Origin: Duganella zoogloeoides
GTDB lineage: Bacteria; Pseudomonadota; Gammaproteobacteria; Burkholderiales; Burkholderiaceae_D
DNA length: 64,000 bases
Direction of reading: 5' to 3'
NCBI RefSeq assembly: GCF_034479515.1
Contig: NZ_CP140152.1
Span: 1,860,001 to 1,924,000 of the forward strand
Translations under genes and position numbers: made by a program
The notes under the pieces: generated by a model
Told to the model about the DNA's origin: nothing
The model's input: only the letters and a program-made list of their open reading frames with translations
Databases searched by the model: none
Part shown: one piece after another, positions 1 through 7,929 of the stretch
How positions within the stretch are numbered: the stretch's first letter is position 1
Layout: every line of letters begins with the position of its first letter

Positions 1-147
1 CGATGCGGCATAGGCCGGACCGGCCGGGTAGGCCGGCGTGGTGGTCGTGGCGCTGGTGGCCGGTTGCTGGTAGGCCGGCTGCAGGGCGCAGCCCGATACC
101 AGCGCCGCACCCACGGCAAGGATCAATGTTTTAATAGTCGTATTCAT
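1..147 (-). CDS. RND efflux outer-membrane lipoprotein, N-terminal fragment (OprM/NodT-like)
   Basis: Only the first 49 codons lie in the window; the gene runs off the left edge. The start codon is at 147, one base from the stop of the RND pump gene, so it is the third gene of a leftward adaptor-pump-channel operon. The N-terminus is a lipoprotein signal peptide with lipobox LVSGC, followed by a Pro/Thr/Ala-rich stretch as is usual before the first repeat of TolC-family lipoproteins. The family assignment rests mostly on operon position; the visible part alone shows only an outer-membrane lipoprotein. Confidence 0.7.
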   Translation of the reverse strand, partial: MNTTIKTLILAVGAALVSGCALQPAYQQPATSATTTTPAYPAGPAYAAS

Positions 148-148
148 C

Positions 149-3100
149 TCAGTGCGCCTCCGGTGTGGCGGCAATGGCAATCGGTGATCCATCTTCGGAC
201 GGCTTGCGCTGCTTGATCTTGCCCGCGATGAGGACAAAGAACAGCGGAATCAGGAACGTCGCCACGAAAGTGGCGGTGAGCATGCCGCCGATCACGCCGA
301 TACCGAGCGCGTTCTGGCTGGCCGCACCGGCGCCGCTGGCAATGGCCAACGGCAGCACGCCCAGCACGAACGCCATCGACGTCATGATGATCGGGCGCAG
401 GCGCAGCTTGGCCGATTCCATCGCCGCGTCGAGGATGGAGTAACCCTGGATTTGCAGCTCGCGCGCAAACTCCACGATCAGGATCGCGTTCTTGGCCGAG
501 AGACCAATCGTCGTCAGCAAGCCCACCTGGAAGAACACGTCGTTCTCCAGCCCGAACATGGTGGCCGCACCAAGCGCGCCAAGCACGCCCACCGGCACCA
601 CCATGATGACGGATACCGGGATCGACCAGCTCTCATACAGCGCGGCCAGGCTCAGGAACACCACCAGGATCGACAGCGCGTACAGCAGCGGCGCCTGCGC
701 GCCGGCCTGCGATTCCTGCAGCGAGATGCCGCTCCATTCGTAACCGAAACCTTCGGGCAGTTGGGCGACCAGGCGCTCCATGATCTTCATCGCTTCGCCG
801 GTACTGTGGCCCGGCGCCGGCTGACCGAGGATCTCGGCCGACTCGATGCCGTTGTAGCGCGCCATGGCTGGCGCACCCCACGACCACTGGGCCGTGGCAA
901 ACGCGGAGAACGGCACCATGTCGCCCGCCTTGTTGCGCACGTAGAGCAGCTTGATGTCGTCCGGGTTCATGCGGAACTGGGCATCGGCCTGCACGTACAC
1001 GCGCTTGATGCGGTTGTCGGTGTCGAAGAAGTTGTTGACGTAACGCGACCCCCAGGCGGTGGAGAAGGTCTGATCGACGTCGGTCAGGCTCACGCCCAGT
1101 GCCGCCGCCTTTTCGCGGTCGATATTGATTTTATAGGTCGCGTTGTCGGCCTGGCCCGTGTAGCGCACGCGGCCCAGGGCCGGTTCCTTCCTGGTCAGTT
1201 CCAGCAACTGGTCGCGGGCCTTGGCCAGTGCTTCGTGGCCGGCATTGCCGCGATCCTGCAATTGCAGCGAGAAGCCGGAGGCCGATCCGAGGCCGCGAAT
1301 CGCGGGCGGCTCCACGGCCGTGATCTGCGCGCCCTGGAAGTTCGCATAGCGCGCGGAGATGCGTTCACTCAGCGCGGTCACACTGAGCTTGTCGTCTTCG
1401 CGTTCGTCCCACGGTTTGAGGCGCACGAACAGGCGGCCCTGGTTCTGGCCGCGCTGCGGCTGGCTGGCGCCGTTGGTCATGAAGGTCGATTCGACCATCG
1501 CCTTTTCGTCGGTCAGCAGGTAGTTGCTGATCTCGTCGAGCACCTTGCCGGTGGTCTCCAGCGTGCTGCCTGCGGGCGTCTGCACCTGCACGAACATATA
1601 GCCCTGGTCTTCCTTGGGCAGGAAGCCGCCGGGCAGGCGCAGGAACAGGAACAGCACCACGCCGATCATCACCGCGTAGAGCGTCATCCACAGGCCACGG
1701 CGGCGGATGATGCTGCCCACGCTGCCCAGGTAGCGGTCGCGGCTCTTGTCGAAGCTGCGGTTGAACCAGCCGAAGAAGCCTTTCTTTTCGTGGTGGTCCG
1801 GGTCCGGGCGCTTGAGCAGCATGGCGCACAAGGCGGGCGTGAGGGTCAGCGCCACGAAGACGGACAGCAGCATCGACGCCACCACCGTCAGCGAGAACTC
1901 GCGGTAGATCGCCCCGACCGTGCCGCTGGAGAATGCCACCGGCACGAACACGGCCGACAGCACCAGCGCCACGCCGATCAGAGCGCTGGTGATCTGGCCC
2001 ATGGCTTTTTCGGTGGCCTCGTACGGCCCCAGGCCATCCTCGTGCATTACCCGCTCGACGTTTTCCACCACCACGATGGCGTCATCGACCAGCAGGCCGA
2101 TCGCCAGCACCAGGCCGAACATCGACAGCGTATTGACGGTAAAACCGAGTGCCGACATGATGCCGAAGGTCCCGAGCAGTACTACCGGCACCGTGATCGA
2201 CGGGATCAGGGTGGCGCGGATATTTTGCAGGAACAGGTACATCACCAGAAACACCAGCACGATGCCCTCGATCAGGGTTTTCACCACTTCGTGGATCGAC
2301 ACCTTGATGAACGGCGTGATGTCGTTCGGGTACACCACGCGCAGGCCGTGCGGGAAATAGGCTTTCAGGTCTTCCAGGCGCGCGCGCACGGCGTCGGCCG
2401 TGGTCAGCGCGTTGGCGCCGGGCGCCAGCGATATGCCCAGGCCCGACGCCGATTTGCCGCTGATGCGCACATCGACGTTGTAGTTCTCGGGGCCGAGCGC
2501 CACGCGCGCCACGTCGCCGATGCGCACGGCGGCGCCGTCGGGCTGCACCTTGAGGAGGATGCGCTTGAACTGTTCGGGCGTGCGCATCAGGCTGGCCTCG
2601 CTGATGGTCGCGCTCAGGGTCTGGCCCGGCACGGCGGGCGAGCCGCCCAGCTGGCCGCCGGAGATCTGCACGTTTTGCGCCTGGATTGCGGCATTGACGT
2701 CGAGCGGCGTGAGCGAGTAGCTGCGCAGCTTGACCGGGTCGAGCCAGATGCGCATCGCGTACTGGGTGCCGAACAGGTTCATGCTGCCCACGCCGGGAAT
2801 GCGCGACAGCGGATCCTGGATGTTCGAGGCCACGTAGTTGGCGATGTCGAACTTGGTCATGCTGTTGTCGTCGGAGACGAACGCCGCCACCATCAGGAAG
2901 TCCGACGTGGATTTGCTGACGCGCAGGCCCGATTGCTGGACATCGTTGGGCAGGCGCGGCACGGCCGATTGCAGCTTGTTCTGCACCTGCACCTGGGCGA
3001 TGTCCGGGTCGGTGCCGGCAGCAAACGTCATGGTGGTGGTGGACTGGCCGGTGTCGTCGCTGGTGGACGTCATGTAGAGCAGGTTGTCGATCGCGGTCAT

Positions 3101-3304
3101 CTGCTGCTCGATCACCTGCACCACGGTGTTCTGCATGGTCTCGGCGGAGGCGCCGGGGTAGGTGGCCTGGATCTGCACGGTGGGCGGCGAGACCGGCGGA
3201 TATTGCTCGACGGGCAGTTTGAACAGCGAGATGCCGCCGACGAGCATGATCAGGAGCGCAATGACGATCGCGAAGATCGGGCGCTGGATGAAAAATTTAG
3301 GCAT
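149..3304 (-). CDS. RND multidrug efflux pump, inner-membrane subunit (AcrB/MexB, HAE1 family)
   Basis: This 1051-residue protein is a proton-driven trimeric drug/proton antiporter of the inner membrane, working with the adaptor encoded just upstream and the outer-membrane channel encoded just downstream. It starts MPKFFIQRPIFAIV, the classic HAE1 N-terminus, and has two repeats of six membrane segments with large periplasmic loops. The proton-relay Asp pair of TM4 is intact in LLVDDAIVVVENVERVM, and the TM10 lysine is present in GLSAKNAILIVEF. Length equals the family norm (about 1030-1050). The gene follows the adaptor gene by 14 bases and abuts the outer-membrane factor by one base. Substrate cannot be read from the sequence. 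Confidence 0.96.
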   Translation of the reverse strand: MPKFFIQRPIFAIVIALLIMLVGGISLFKLPVEQYPPVSPPTVQIQATYPGASAETMQNTVVQVIEQQMTAIDNLLYMTSTSDDTGQSTTTMTFAAGTDPDIAQVQVQNKLQSAVPRLPNDVQQSGLRVSKSTSDFLMVAAFVSDDNSMTKFDIANYVASNIQDPLSRIPGVGSMNLFGTQYAMRIWLDPVKLRSYSLTPLDVNAAIQAQNVQISGGQLGGSPAVPGQTLSATISEASLMRTPEQFKRILLKVQPDGAAVRIGDVARVALGPENYNVDVRISGKSASGLGISLAPGANALTTADAVRARLEDLKAYFPHGLRVVYPNDITPFIKVSIHEVVKTLIEGIVLVFLVMYLFLQNIRATLIPSITVPVVLLGTFGIMSALGFTVNTLSMFGLVLAIGLLVDDAIVVVENVERVMHEDGLGPYEATEKAMGQITSALIGVALVLSAVFVPVAFSSGTVGAIYREFSLTVVASMLLSVFVALTLTPALCAMLLKRPDPDHHEKKGFFGWFNRSFDKSRDRYLGSVGSIIRRRGLWMTLYAVMIGVVLFLFLRLPGGFLPKEDQGYMFVQVQTPAGSTLETTGKVLDEISNYLLTDEKAMVESTFMTNGASQPQRGQNQGRLFVRLKPWDEREDDKLSVTALSERISARYANFQGAQITAVEPPAIRGLGSASGFSLQLQDRGNAGHEALAKARDQLLELTRKEPALGRVRYTGQADNATYKINIDREKAAALGVSLTDVDQTFSTAWGSRYVNNFFDTDNRIKRVYVQADAQFRMNPDDIKLLYVRNKAGDMVPFSAFATAQWSWGAPAMARYNGIESAEILGQPAPGHSTGEAMKIMERLVAQLPEGFGYEWSGISLQESQAGAQAPLLYALSILVVFLSLAALYESWSIPVSVIMVVPVGVLGALGAATMFGLENDVFFQVGLLTTIGLSAKNAILIVEFARELQIQGYSILDAAMESAKLRLRPIIMTSMAFVLGVLPLAIASGAGAASQNALGIGVIGGMLTATFVATFLIPLFFVLIAGKIKQRKPSEDGSPIAIAATPEAH

Positions 3305-3318
3305 GGTCGGACCGCCCC

Positions 3319-4575
3319 TTAGTGCGCGGCGGCAGGGGCGGCGGCACCGGTGGCGCCGGCTCCCGCAGCGGCGGGCGGCGTGGTCGCAGCACCGCCAGCA
3401 GCGGCGCCATTGGCCGCAGTGGCCGCAGCAGCCGGCGCCGCAGCGCGCACCTTGACCACGGCGCCCGGTTTGAGCTTCTGGATGCCGCTGGTGACAATCC
3501 GTTCGTTATCCTGCAAACCCTTTTCCACCAGCCAGTGGCCATCGACCAGCGCGCCGGTTTCGATGGTGCGTTGCACCAGCTTGTTGTCGGCGCCAACCAG
3601 CATCACGGTCGCTTCGCCTTGCGCGTTGCGGGTGACGGCCGGTGCCGGCACGCGCATCACGTCCGGGCGCACGCCCTGGCTCACCGAGGCGCGCACGTAC
3701 ATGCCGGGCAACAGCAGGTGGTCCGGGTTGGGGAACTTGGCGCGCAAGGTGACCGAGCCGGTGGCCGGATCGACGGTCACGCCGGAGAATTCCAGCGAGC
3801 CGGTGCGTTTATACGTGGTGCCGTCTTCGAGCTTGAGGGTGACGGTGGCGTGGTTGGCGCCGTCGAGCTTGAGCGCGCCGGCGGCGATATCGCGGCGCAG
3901 CGCCAGTCCTTCCACGCTCGACTGCTGCAAATCGACATACATCGGGTCGATCTGCTGGATCGTGGTGAGCAGGGTGGCCGAGCCGCCTTGGACATAAGCG
4001 CCTTGCGTGACCTGCGACACGCTGCTGCGGCCACTGATCGGCGCCGTGACGCTGGTGTAGCCGAGGTTGATCTTGGCGGTGGTGACGGCCGCCTTGGCCG
4101 ACGCCACGTCGGCGGCGGCCTGCAATTGCGCCGCCTCGGCGTTGTCGAAAGCCTGCTTGCTGACCGCGTTGCCGCCGACGAGCACCTTGTAGCGGTCCAG
4201 TTGCGCGCTGCTCGACGTCAGGTTCGCCTGCGCCCGTTGCAAGGTCGCCTCGGCGCTAGCCAGTGCCGCGCGGTACGGTGCGGCGTCGATCATGTACAGC
4301 GGCTGCCCCTGTTTGACATCGGCGCCTTCCACGAAGCGGCGCTCCTGCACGATACCATCGACGCGCGCGCGTACCTCGGCCAGCAGGAACGGCGCCGTGC
4401 GGCCGGGCAGCTCCACCGTGAGCGGCACGCTGTCATGTTTGACGGCCAGCACCGTTACTTCGGGAACAGGCGGCGGCGCGGGTTTCTTGTCTTCACCGCA
4501 GGCGGCGAGGGTGAGCGTGACGGTGGTAACGGCAGCAGCGAGCGCGGAGCGGCGCGCAAGGGTGGTCAGGGGCAT
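3319..4575 (-). CDS. RND efflux periplasmic adaptor (AcrA/MexA, membrane fusion protein)
   Basis: This 418-residue lipoprotein bridges the RND pump and the outer-membrane channel. The start at 4575 (MPLTTLARRS) puts the signal peptide directly at the N-terminus, ending in lipobox LAAC. A split lipoyl domain flanks an alpha-helical hairpin (roughly residues 60-190: barrel half VRARVDGIVQERR, coiled coil, then LGYTSVTAPISGRSS), followed by beta-barrel and membrane-proximal domains. The last 50 residues are a low-complexity Ala/Gly/Pro tail. It is the first gene of the operon. No divergent TetR or MarR repressor sits beside it; tRNA genes follow instead. Confidence 0.95.
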   Translation of the reverse strand: MPLTTLARRSALAAAVTTVTLTLAACGEDKKPAPPPVPEVTVLAVKHDSVPLTVELPGRTAPFLLAEVRARVDGIVQERRFVEGADVKQGQPLYMIDAAPYRAALASAEATLQRAQANLTSSSAQLDRYKVLVGGNAVSKQAFDNAEAAQLQAAADVASAKAAVTTAKINLGYTSVTAPISGRSSVSQVTQGAYVQGGSATLLTTIQQIDPMYVDLQQSSVEGLALRRDIAAGALKLDGANHATVTLKLEDGTTYKRTGSLEFSGVTVDPATGSVTLRAKFPNPDHLLLPGMYVRASVSQGVRPDVMRVPAPAVTRNAQGEATVMLVGADNKLVQRTIETGALVDGHWLVEKGLQDNERIVTSGIQKLKPGAVVKVRAAAPAAAATAANGAAAGGAATTPPAAAGAGATGAAAPAAAH

Positions 4576-4671
4576 TGGTCGGTCCAGTTGGCAATATGGT
4601 CGTGGCGGTCGAAGTATTTCTGGTCGCACAGTACTATGCCGGGTGGGGGCTTAAATGGGCGTGTGCGATTG

Positions 4672-4705
4672 ATTAAATTTAGTTAATGTAACTGCGACAG
4701 TCGCA
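4672..4705. promoter_or_regulatory. Paired palindromes upstream of the RND efflux operon
   Basis: About 100-130 bases before the adaptor start lie two inverted repeats: ATTAA-N6-TTAAT at 4672-4687 and TGCGAC-A-GTCGCA at 4693-4705. The second is perfect apart from its single central base. They are candidate operators for an unlinked repressor. Function is inferred only from position and symmetry. Confidence 0.4.
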
Positions 4706-4766
4706 AAAAGACATCACCTGATGGAAACAGGCGCGGATTTGATCGAATATGGGGGAGGGATAAAAC

Positions 4767-4842
4767 TGGAGCGGGAGAAGAGTCTCGAACTCTCGACCTC
4801 AACCTTGGCAAGGTTGCGCTCTACCAACTGAGCTACTCCCGC
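4767..4842 (-). tRNA. tRNA-Gly (anticodon GCC), copy 2
   Basis: The reverse strand gives a 76-nt cloverleaf: acceptor GCGGGAG paired with CTCCCGC, then genome-encoded CCA after discriminator U. The anticodon stem CAACC/GGTTG encloses loop TTGCCAA, so the anticodon is GCC (glycine). The T-loop GTTCGAG is canonical. The gene is identical over all 76 bases to the copy at 4901-4976 and is separated from it by 58 bases, so both are probably made from one leftward transcript. Confidence 0.97.
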
Positions 4843-4900
4843 ATTGGAGTGAATTGAAAACTAACTATTTACTGCGCCAATCCAGCCTTCCGAAAAAAAC

Positions 4901-4976
4901 TGGAGCGGGAGAAGAGTCTCGAACTCTCGACCTCAACCTTGGCAAGGTTGCGCTCTACCAACTGAGCTACTCCCGC
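4901..4976 (-). tRNA. tRNA-Gly (anticodon GCC), copy 1
   Basis: Promoter-proximal copy of the tandem tRNA-Gly pair, same 76-nt cloverleaf with anticodon GCC and encoded 3' CCA. A good minus-strand promoter lies ten bases before its 5' end. Confidence 0.97.
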
Positions 4977-4985
4977 ATGGGGCGC

Positions 4986-4991
4986 TATTGT
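4986..4991 (-). promoter_or_regulatory. Probable -10 box of the tRNA-Gly pair
   Basis: On the minus strand the hexamer is TACAAT, one base from the sigma-70 consensus, ten bases before the mature tRNA 5' end. A weak -35-like GGCAAC/CTGGCA lies 17-18 bases further upstream. The interval is AT-rich, unlike the surrounding coding DNA. Confidence 0.5.
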
Positions 4992-5037
4992 AGCAACGTT
5001 TTTTAAAAGTTGCCAGAGCAAATTGGCATATCGTTTT

Positions 5038-5051
5038 GGTTATGTATAACC
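5038..5051. promoter_or_regulatory. Palindrome upstream of the sugar dehydrogenase promoter
   Basis: GGTTAT-GT-ATAACC is a 14-bp inverted repeat with perfect six-base arms, lying just upstream of the putative -35 box at 5064. It is a candidate activator or repressor site for the dehydrogenase at 5143. Upstream of the galactanase gene the corresponding place has only a shorter TGTATACA palindrome. Confidence 0.4.
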
Positions 5052-5063
5052 ATGCAAAAGTCA

Positions 5064-5093
5064 TTGGTCCGGCATCGCGGCCTCACTTAGCAT
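5064..5093 (+). promoter_or_regulatory. Promoter-like block TTGGTC-N18-TAGCAT before the sugar dehydrogenase
   Basis: ATTGGTCC is followed by 18 bases and TAGCAT; the same two words with exactly the same spacing occur at 7861-7890 before the GH53 galactanase gene. The arrangement fits a -35/-10 pair whose -35 is poor, or a bound element of a shared activator. The start codon follows 50 bases later. Confidence 0.5.
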
Positions 5094-5142
5094 AGCGGTA
5101 GCTTGCATTACTGCGCCTCACTCACATCTAGAAAGAGACACC

Positions 5143-6069
5143 ATGTCCGCTATCAAACTCGCCATCGTCGGCGTCGGCAAGATCGTGCACGACCAGCACT
5201 TGCCCGCGATTGCCGCCAATCCCGATTACCAGTTGATCGCCTCGGCCAGCCGTAACCATACCGTCGAGGGCATTCCCGGCTTTAAATCGATCGAAGAGAT
5301 GCTGGCGCAGATGCCGGAAATCGAGGCTGTCTCGCTGTGCATGCCGCCGCAGTACCGCTACAGCGCCGCCCACGCCGCGCTCACTGCCGGCAAGCACGTG
5401 TTCCTGGAAAAGCCGCCTGGCGCCACCCTGTCGGAAGTGGCCGACCTCGAAGCGCTGGCCGTCTCGAAGGGCTTGACGCTGTTTACCAGCTGGCACTCGC
5501 GCTACGCACCGGGTGTGCAGCCTGCCAAGGCCTTCCTGGCCGAGCATGCGCCAAGCAGCATGCACGTGATCTGGAAAGAAGACGTGCGCCACTGGCACCC
5601 GAACCAGGAATGGATCTGGCAAGCGGGCGGCCTCGGCGTGTTCGATCCGGGCATCAACGCGCTGTCGATCGTCACCGAGATCCTGCCCGAGCGCGTGTTC
5701 CTGTCCGGCGCCAGCCTCGAGTTCCCGGACAACCGCGAAGCGCCGATCGCGGCCGACCTGCATTTCCAGAGCGCGGGCGAACTGCGCGTGCACGCTGAAT
5801 TCGACTGGCGCCAGACCGGCAAGCAAAGCTGGGACATCCTGGTGGAAACCGCCAAGGGTCAAGTGAAACTGTCCGACGGCGGCTCGCGCCTGTGGATCAA
5901 CGATGTCGAGCAGCCACTGGAGAAGGAAGCCGAGTACCCGTCGCTGTACCGCGTGTTTGCCGACCTGGTCAAGGCTGGCAAGTCGGACGTCGATGTGGCG
6001 CCGCTGCGCCACGTGGCCGATGCGTTCATGCTGGGCAAGCGCAAGGTCGTGGAAGCTTTCCACGATTAA
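5143..6069 (+). CDS. Gfo/Idh/MocA oxidoreductase, probable D-galactose / L-arabinose 1-dehydrogenase
   Basis: 308 residues, with an N-terminal Rossmann fold (IVGVGKIVHDQHLPAI, residues 7-22) and a C-terminal Gfo/Idh alpha/beta domain. The EKPPG motif near residue 93 supplies the family's catalytic lysine, and the FDPGINALSI segment supplies the second-domain Asp/Asn. The pattern (GKI..DQH..AI, TPP-like MPPQYRY, TSWHSRYA) strongly recalls the galactose 1-dehydrogenase of Pseudomonas fluorescens and the arabinose 1-dehydrogenase of Azospirillum, which oxidise the aldose to the lactone with NAD(P) in the cytoplasm. A galactan-degrading GH53 gene 1.9 kb away, with the same promoter block, supports galactose/arabinose. 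The start is preceded by AAAGAGA. Confidence 0.85.
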   Translation: MSAIKLAIVGVGKIVHDQHLPAIAANPDYQLIASASRNHTVEGIPGFKSIEEMLAQMPEIEAVSLCMPPQYRYSAAHAALTAGKHVFLEKPPGATLSEVADLEALAVSKGLTLFTSWHSRYAPGVQPAKAFLAEHAPSSMHVIWKEDVRHWHPNQEWIWQAGGLGVFDPGINALSIVTEILPERVFLSGASLEFPDNREAPIAADLHFQSAGELRVHAEFDWRQTGKQSWDILVETAKGQVKLSDGGSRLWINDVEQPLEKEAEYPSLYRVFADLVKAGKSDVDVAPLRHVADAFMLGKRKVVEAFHD

Positions 6070-6094
6070 TCAACGTCGCAGCAGAAAATAACAA

Positions 6095-6126
6095 CGGCCC
6101 GCGCTTTAACCACGCGGGCCGTTTTT
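6095..6126 (+). terminator. Rho-independent terminator after the sugar dehydrogenase
   Basis: A perfect nine-base stem CGGCCCGCG / CGCGGGCCG encloses a nine-base loop and is followed by five T. It lies 26 bases after the dehydrogenase stop and nine bases before the convergent pectate lyase stop. On the other strand a few A precede the stem, so it may serve both genes. Confidence 0.9.
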
Positions 6127-6135
6127 CATCTCACA

Positions 6136-7590
6136 TCACGGCAGCTTGCCCGCGCCGGCATTGGCGGGTACCGACGTCAACGTGGCCGCTGCCGTTTGCA
6201 GCGTGTAGGCGTAGGGCGGCGTCCACACGTTGTTGCCGGTCGGCGGCGCGTAGCCGCACTGGCCGTCGATGGCGCTGGTGCCCGACTTGTCGCTGGTGAA
6301 GATGTGGCCCGACGAGCGGAAGCCGATGAAGTCCTTGCCCTTGATCGCCTTGCCGCACACCTCCGTCACTTTCAGGCCGGTGAAGCTGTAGTAATGGTTC
6401 TCCAGCAGCATGTTGGAGCGATAGCGCGCGTCGGTACCGCCTTCGAACTTGACGTCGCTGTCCTTGGTGCTGGTGCTGCCGGCGATCAGGTTGTTAAACA
6501 TGTGCACCTGGCCGTAGCGGTTGAGCGGCAGGCGCGTGTTGGCGCCGTCGTACCAGTTGCCCGAGAAGGTCACGTGCATGCGGCCCTCGTCGCTCCAGGC
6601 GCGCCCCGCATCGCCATTGCCGACCAGCGTGGTCTTGGCGTGCTTGTTGAAGACGTTGCTGGCGATGGTGACGTAGTCGCTGCCGCGCACCACGTCGAGC
6701 GCGCCGTCGTGGCGGGTCTTGTTGGTGGAGCCGGCCAGCGAATCGGGCGTGTCGCCGTCGCTGATCGACAGGTGCGAGATGTAGATATTCTGCGCGCGCG
6801 AGAGCGTGATGCCGTCCGCGTAGGCATTGGCCGAGTCTTCCGGGTTCACATCCCACGGCGTGTCGAAGGCGATATTGCGCACGATGACGTTGCGCGTCCA
6901 GGTAGGGTAGTCGTCGCCATCCTTGCCGTCGGCAATCCATTTTTTGAAGTCGGCCTGCTCGTCGCCAGTGGCGGTCAGCGCCAGTTCGCCGCCGATCAGA
7001 ATCGACGTGCCGGTCATGCGCGCCGGGAGTCCTTGCGCGTCGTTGATGCCGACCAGCGTGGTGTTCGACGGCAGGCTGATCGAGCCGCCGAACTTCTGGT
7101 CGCGGTAGCTCGTGTACTCGCGGAACACGGTGTTGTTCTGGCTCCAGCGCAGGTCGATGTGGCCGACGACGCGGATGATCTTCGGCTCGTTGCCGGCCTG
7201 GTTGATGGCGGCCACCAGCTGCTGGCCGTTGTACACGGTGTACACGCGGTCGGCGCGCGCGGCGCCGCCGCCGGTCACCAGCACCGCGCCCTTGCGCGAC
7301 CACGCGTGCCAGCCGTTCGATGGCGCCGGCTGGCGCTCGAAGGTGAGCACGCCGCCGGTCGGATCGGCCTGGGCGAAGCGCCATACCGGCAGCGCCGGCG
7401 CGGCCATGTAGTTGGCGGGCGAGTGTTTGCCGTCGGTGAGGACCGGCGCCGAATAATTGCGCACGCCGTACTGGGCGGTTTGCAGCGGCGTGCTGGCGCC
7501 GGTCAGGGTGGCGGCGTCGATGGCGGCGGATGCGTTGGCGGCAGCAAGCCAGCCTGCGGCAGCGGCAAGTAGCGTTAAAGCGAGTTTCAT
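6136..7590 (-). CDS. Secreted pectate lyase (polysaccharide lyase family 1)
   Basis: The 484-residue protein starts MKLALTLLAAAAGW at 7590, just after a GGAGACACC ribosome site, and has a Sec signal peptide cut after ANASA. The remaining chain is a right-handed parallel beta-helix of the PL1/PelB family: VVRGSDYVTIASNVF and HVTFSGNWYDG are typical rung sequences, and the TRLPLNRYG segment carries the RxPxxR motif with the catalytic arginine. It should cleave polygalacturonate by Ca-dependent beta-elimination outside the cell or in the periplasm. It converges on the sugar dehydrogenase and shares its terminator. Galactan side-chain and pectin-backbone enzymes are therefore neighbours here. Confidence 0.93.
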   Translation of the reverse strand: MKLALTLLAAAAGWLAAANASAAIDAATLTGASTPLQTAQYGVRNYSAPVLTDGKHSPANYMAAPALPVWRFAQADPTGGVLTFERQPAPSNGWHAWSRKGAVLVTGGGAARADRVYTVYNGQQLVAAINQAGNEPKIIRVVGHIDLRWSQNNTVFREYTSYRDQKFGGSISLPSNTTLVGINDAQGLPARMTGTSILIGGELALTATGDEQADFKKWIADGKDGDDYPTWTRNVIVRNIAFDTPWDVNPEDSANAYADGITLSRAQNIYISHLSISDGDTPDSLAGSTNKTRHDGALDVVRGSDYVTIASNVFNKHAKTTLVGNGDAGRAWSDEGRMHVTFSGNWYDGANTRLPLNRYGQVHMFNNLIAGSTSTKDSDVKFEGGTDARYRSNMLLENHYYSFTGLKVTEVCGKAIKGKDFIGFRSSGHIFTSDKSGTSAIDGQCGYAPPTGNNVWTPPYAYTLQTAAATLTSVPANAGAGKLP

Positions 7591-7929
7591 TGGTGTCTCC
7601 ACTATTTTTATATAAATGATATGGACCGTTTTCGCGAGCATTGCGACAGCAGGGAAAACGGGAACGTTCAGCGCCGCGCATGGCGGAAACTGAAGCAGGC
7701 ACCTTGCGTACCTGCAGCCTTAGCGACGAGGGCTTGGGGGAAGCCGAGGTCGGTCAGGTGGCGACGACCGGTGAATAGTAGTCCTGGGAAATGAAATACG
7801 CAACCGACAATGTTGGATTTGCGTCATGCGATTTCTGTATACATTTTCGTGGAAAAATGATTGGTCCCGCGACGCGCCCGTCCGTAGCATATCGCTAGTT
7901 TTACCCATACCAACATTCAGAGAGACGAC
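7591..7929. other. Intergenic region between divergent pectate lyase and galactanase genes
   Basis: This 339-base gap holds no convincing gene. On the lyase side there is an AT-rich stretch with a TATAAA-like -10. Near the middle, 7798-7824, is an imperfect inverted repeat with ACGCAA / TTGCGT ends. On the galactanase side is the promoter block listed at 7861-7890. A short leftward frame inside (about 60 codons) lacks a ribosome site and homology I recognise. Confidence 0.6.
7861..7890 (+). promoter_or_regulatory. Promoter-like block TTGGTC-N18-TAGCAT before the galactanase
   Basis: Same words and same 18-base spacing as 5064-5093; the similarity extends left (ATTGGTCC) and right of the second word (a TAGCAT-ATCGCTAG palindrome-like extension). 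The galactanase start is 40 bases downstream. This suggests co-regulation of galactan cleavage and galactose oxidation. Confidence 0.5.

Noticed and set aside
452..3322. A 956-codon open frame antisense to the RND pump gene
   Set aside because: His/Arg/Gln-rich composition and absence of any domain; it is the complement of a GC-rich gene with strong codon bias. The pump on the other strand is certain.
4660..4690. TGTGCGATT near 4663 as a further PcaR site
   Set aside because: Only a half-arm matches and there is no second arm at the 12-base spacing; the neighbouring gene is an efflux operon.
4767..4976. Integration (att) site of a genomic island at the tRNA-Gly genes
   Set aside because: Both tRNA genes are complete, no integrase is nearby and no extra partial tRNA copy occurs in the window.
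6196..7572. Long plus-strand frame antisense to the pectate lyase
   Set aside because: Val/Ala/Arg/His-rich shadow without ribosome site; the lyase has a signal peptide, motifs and ribosome site.
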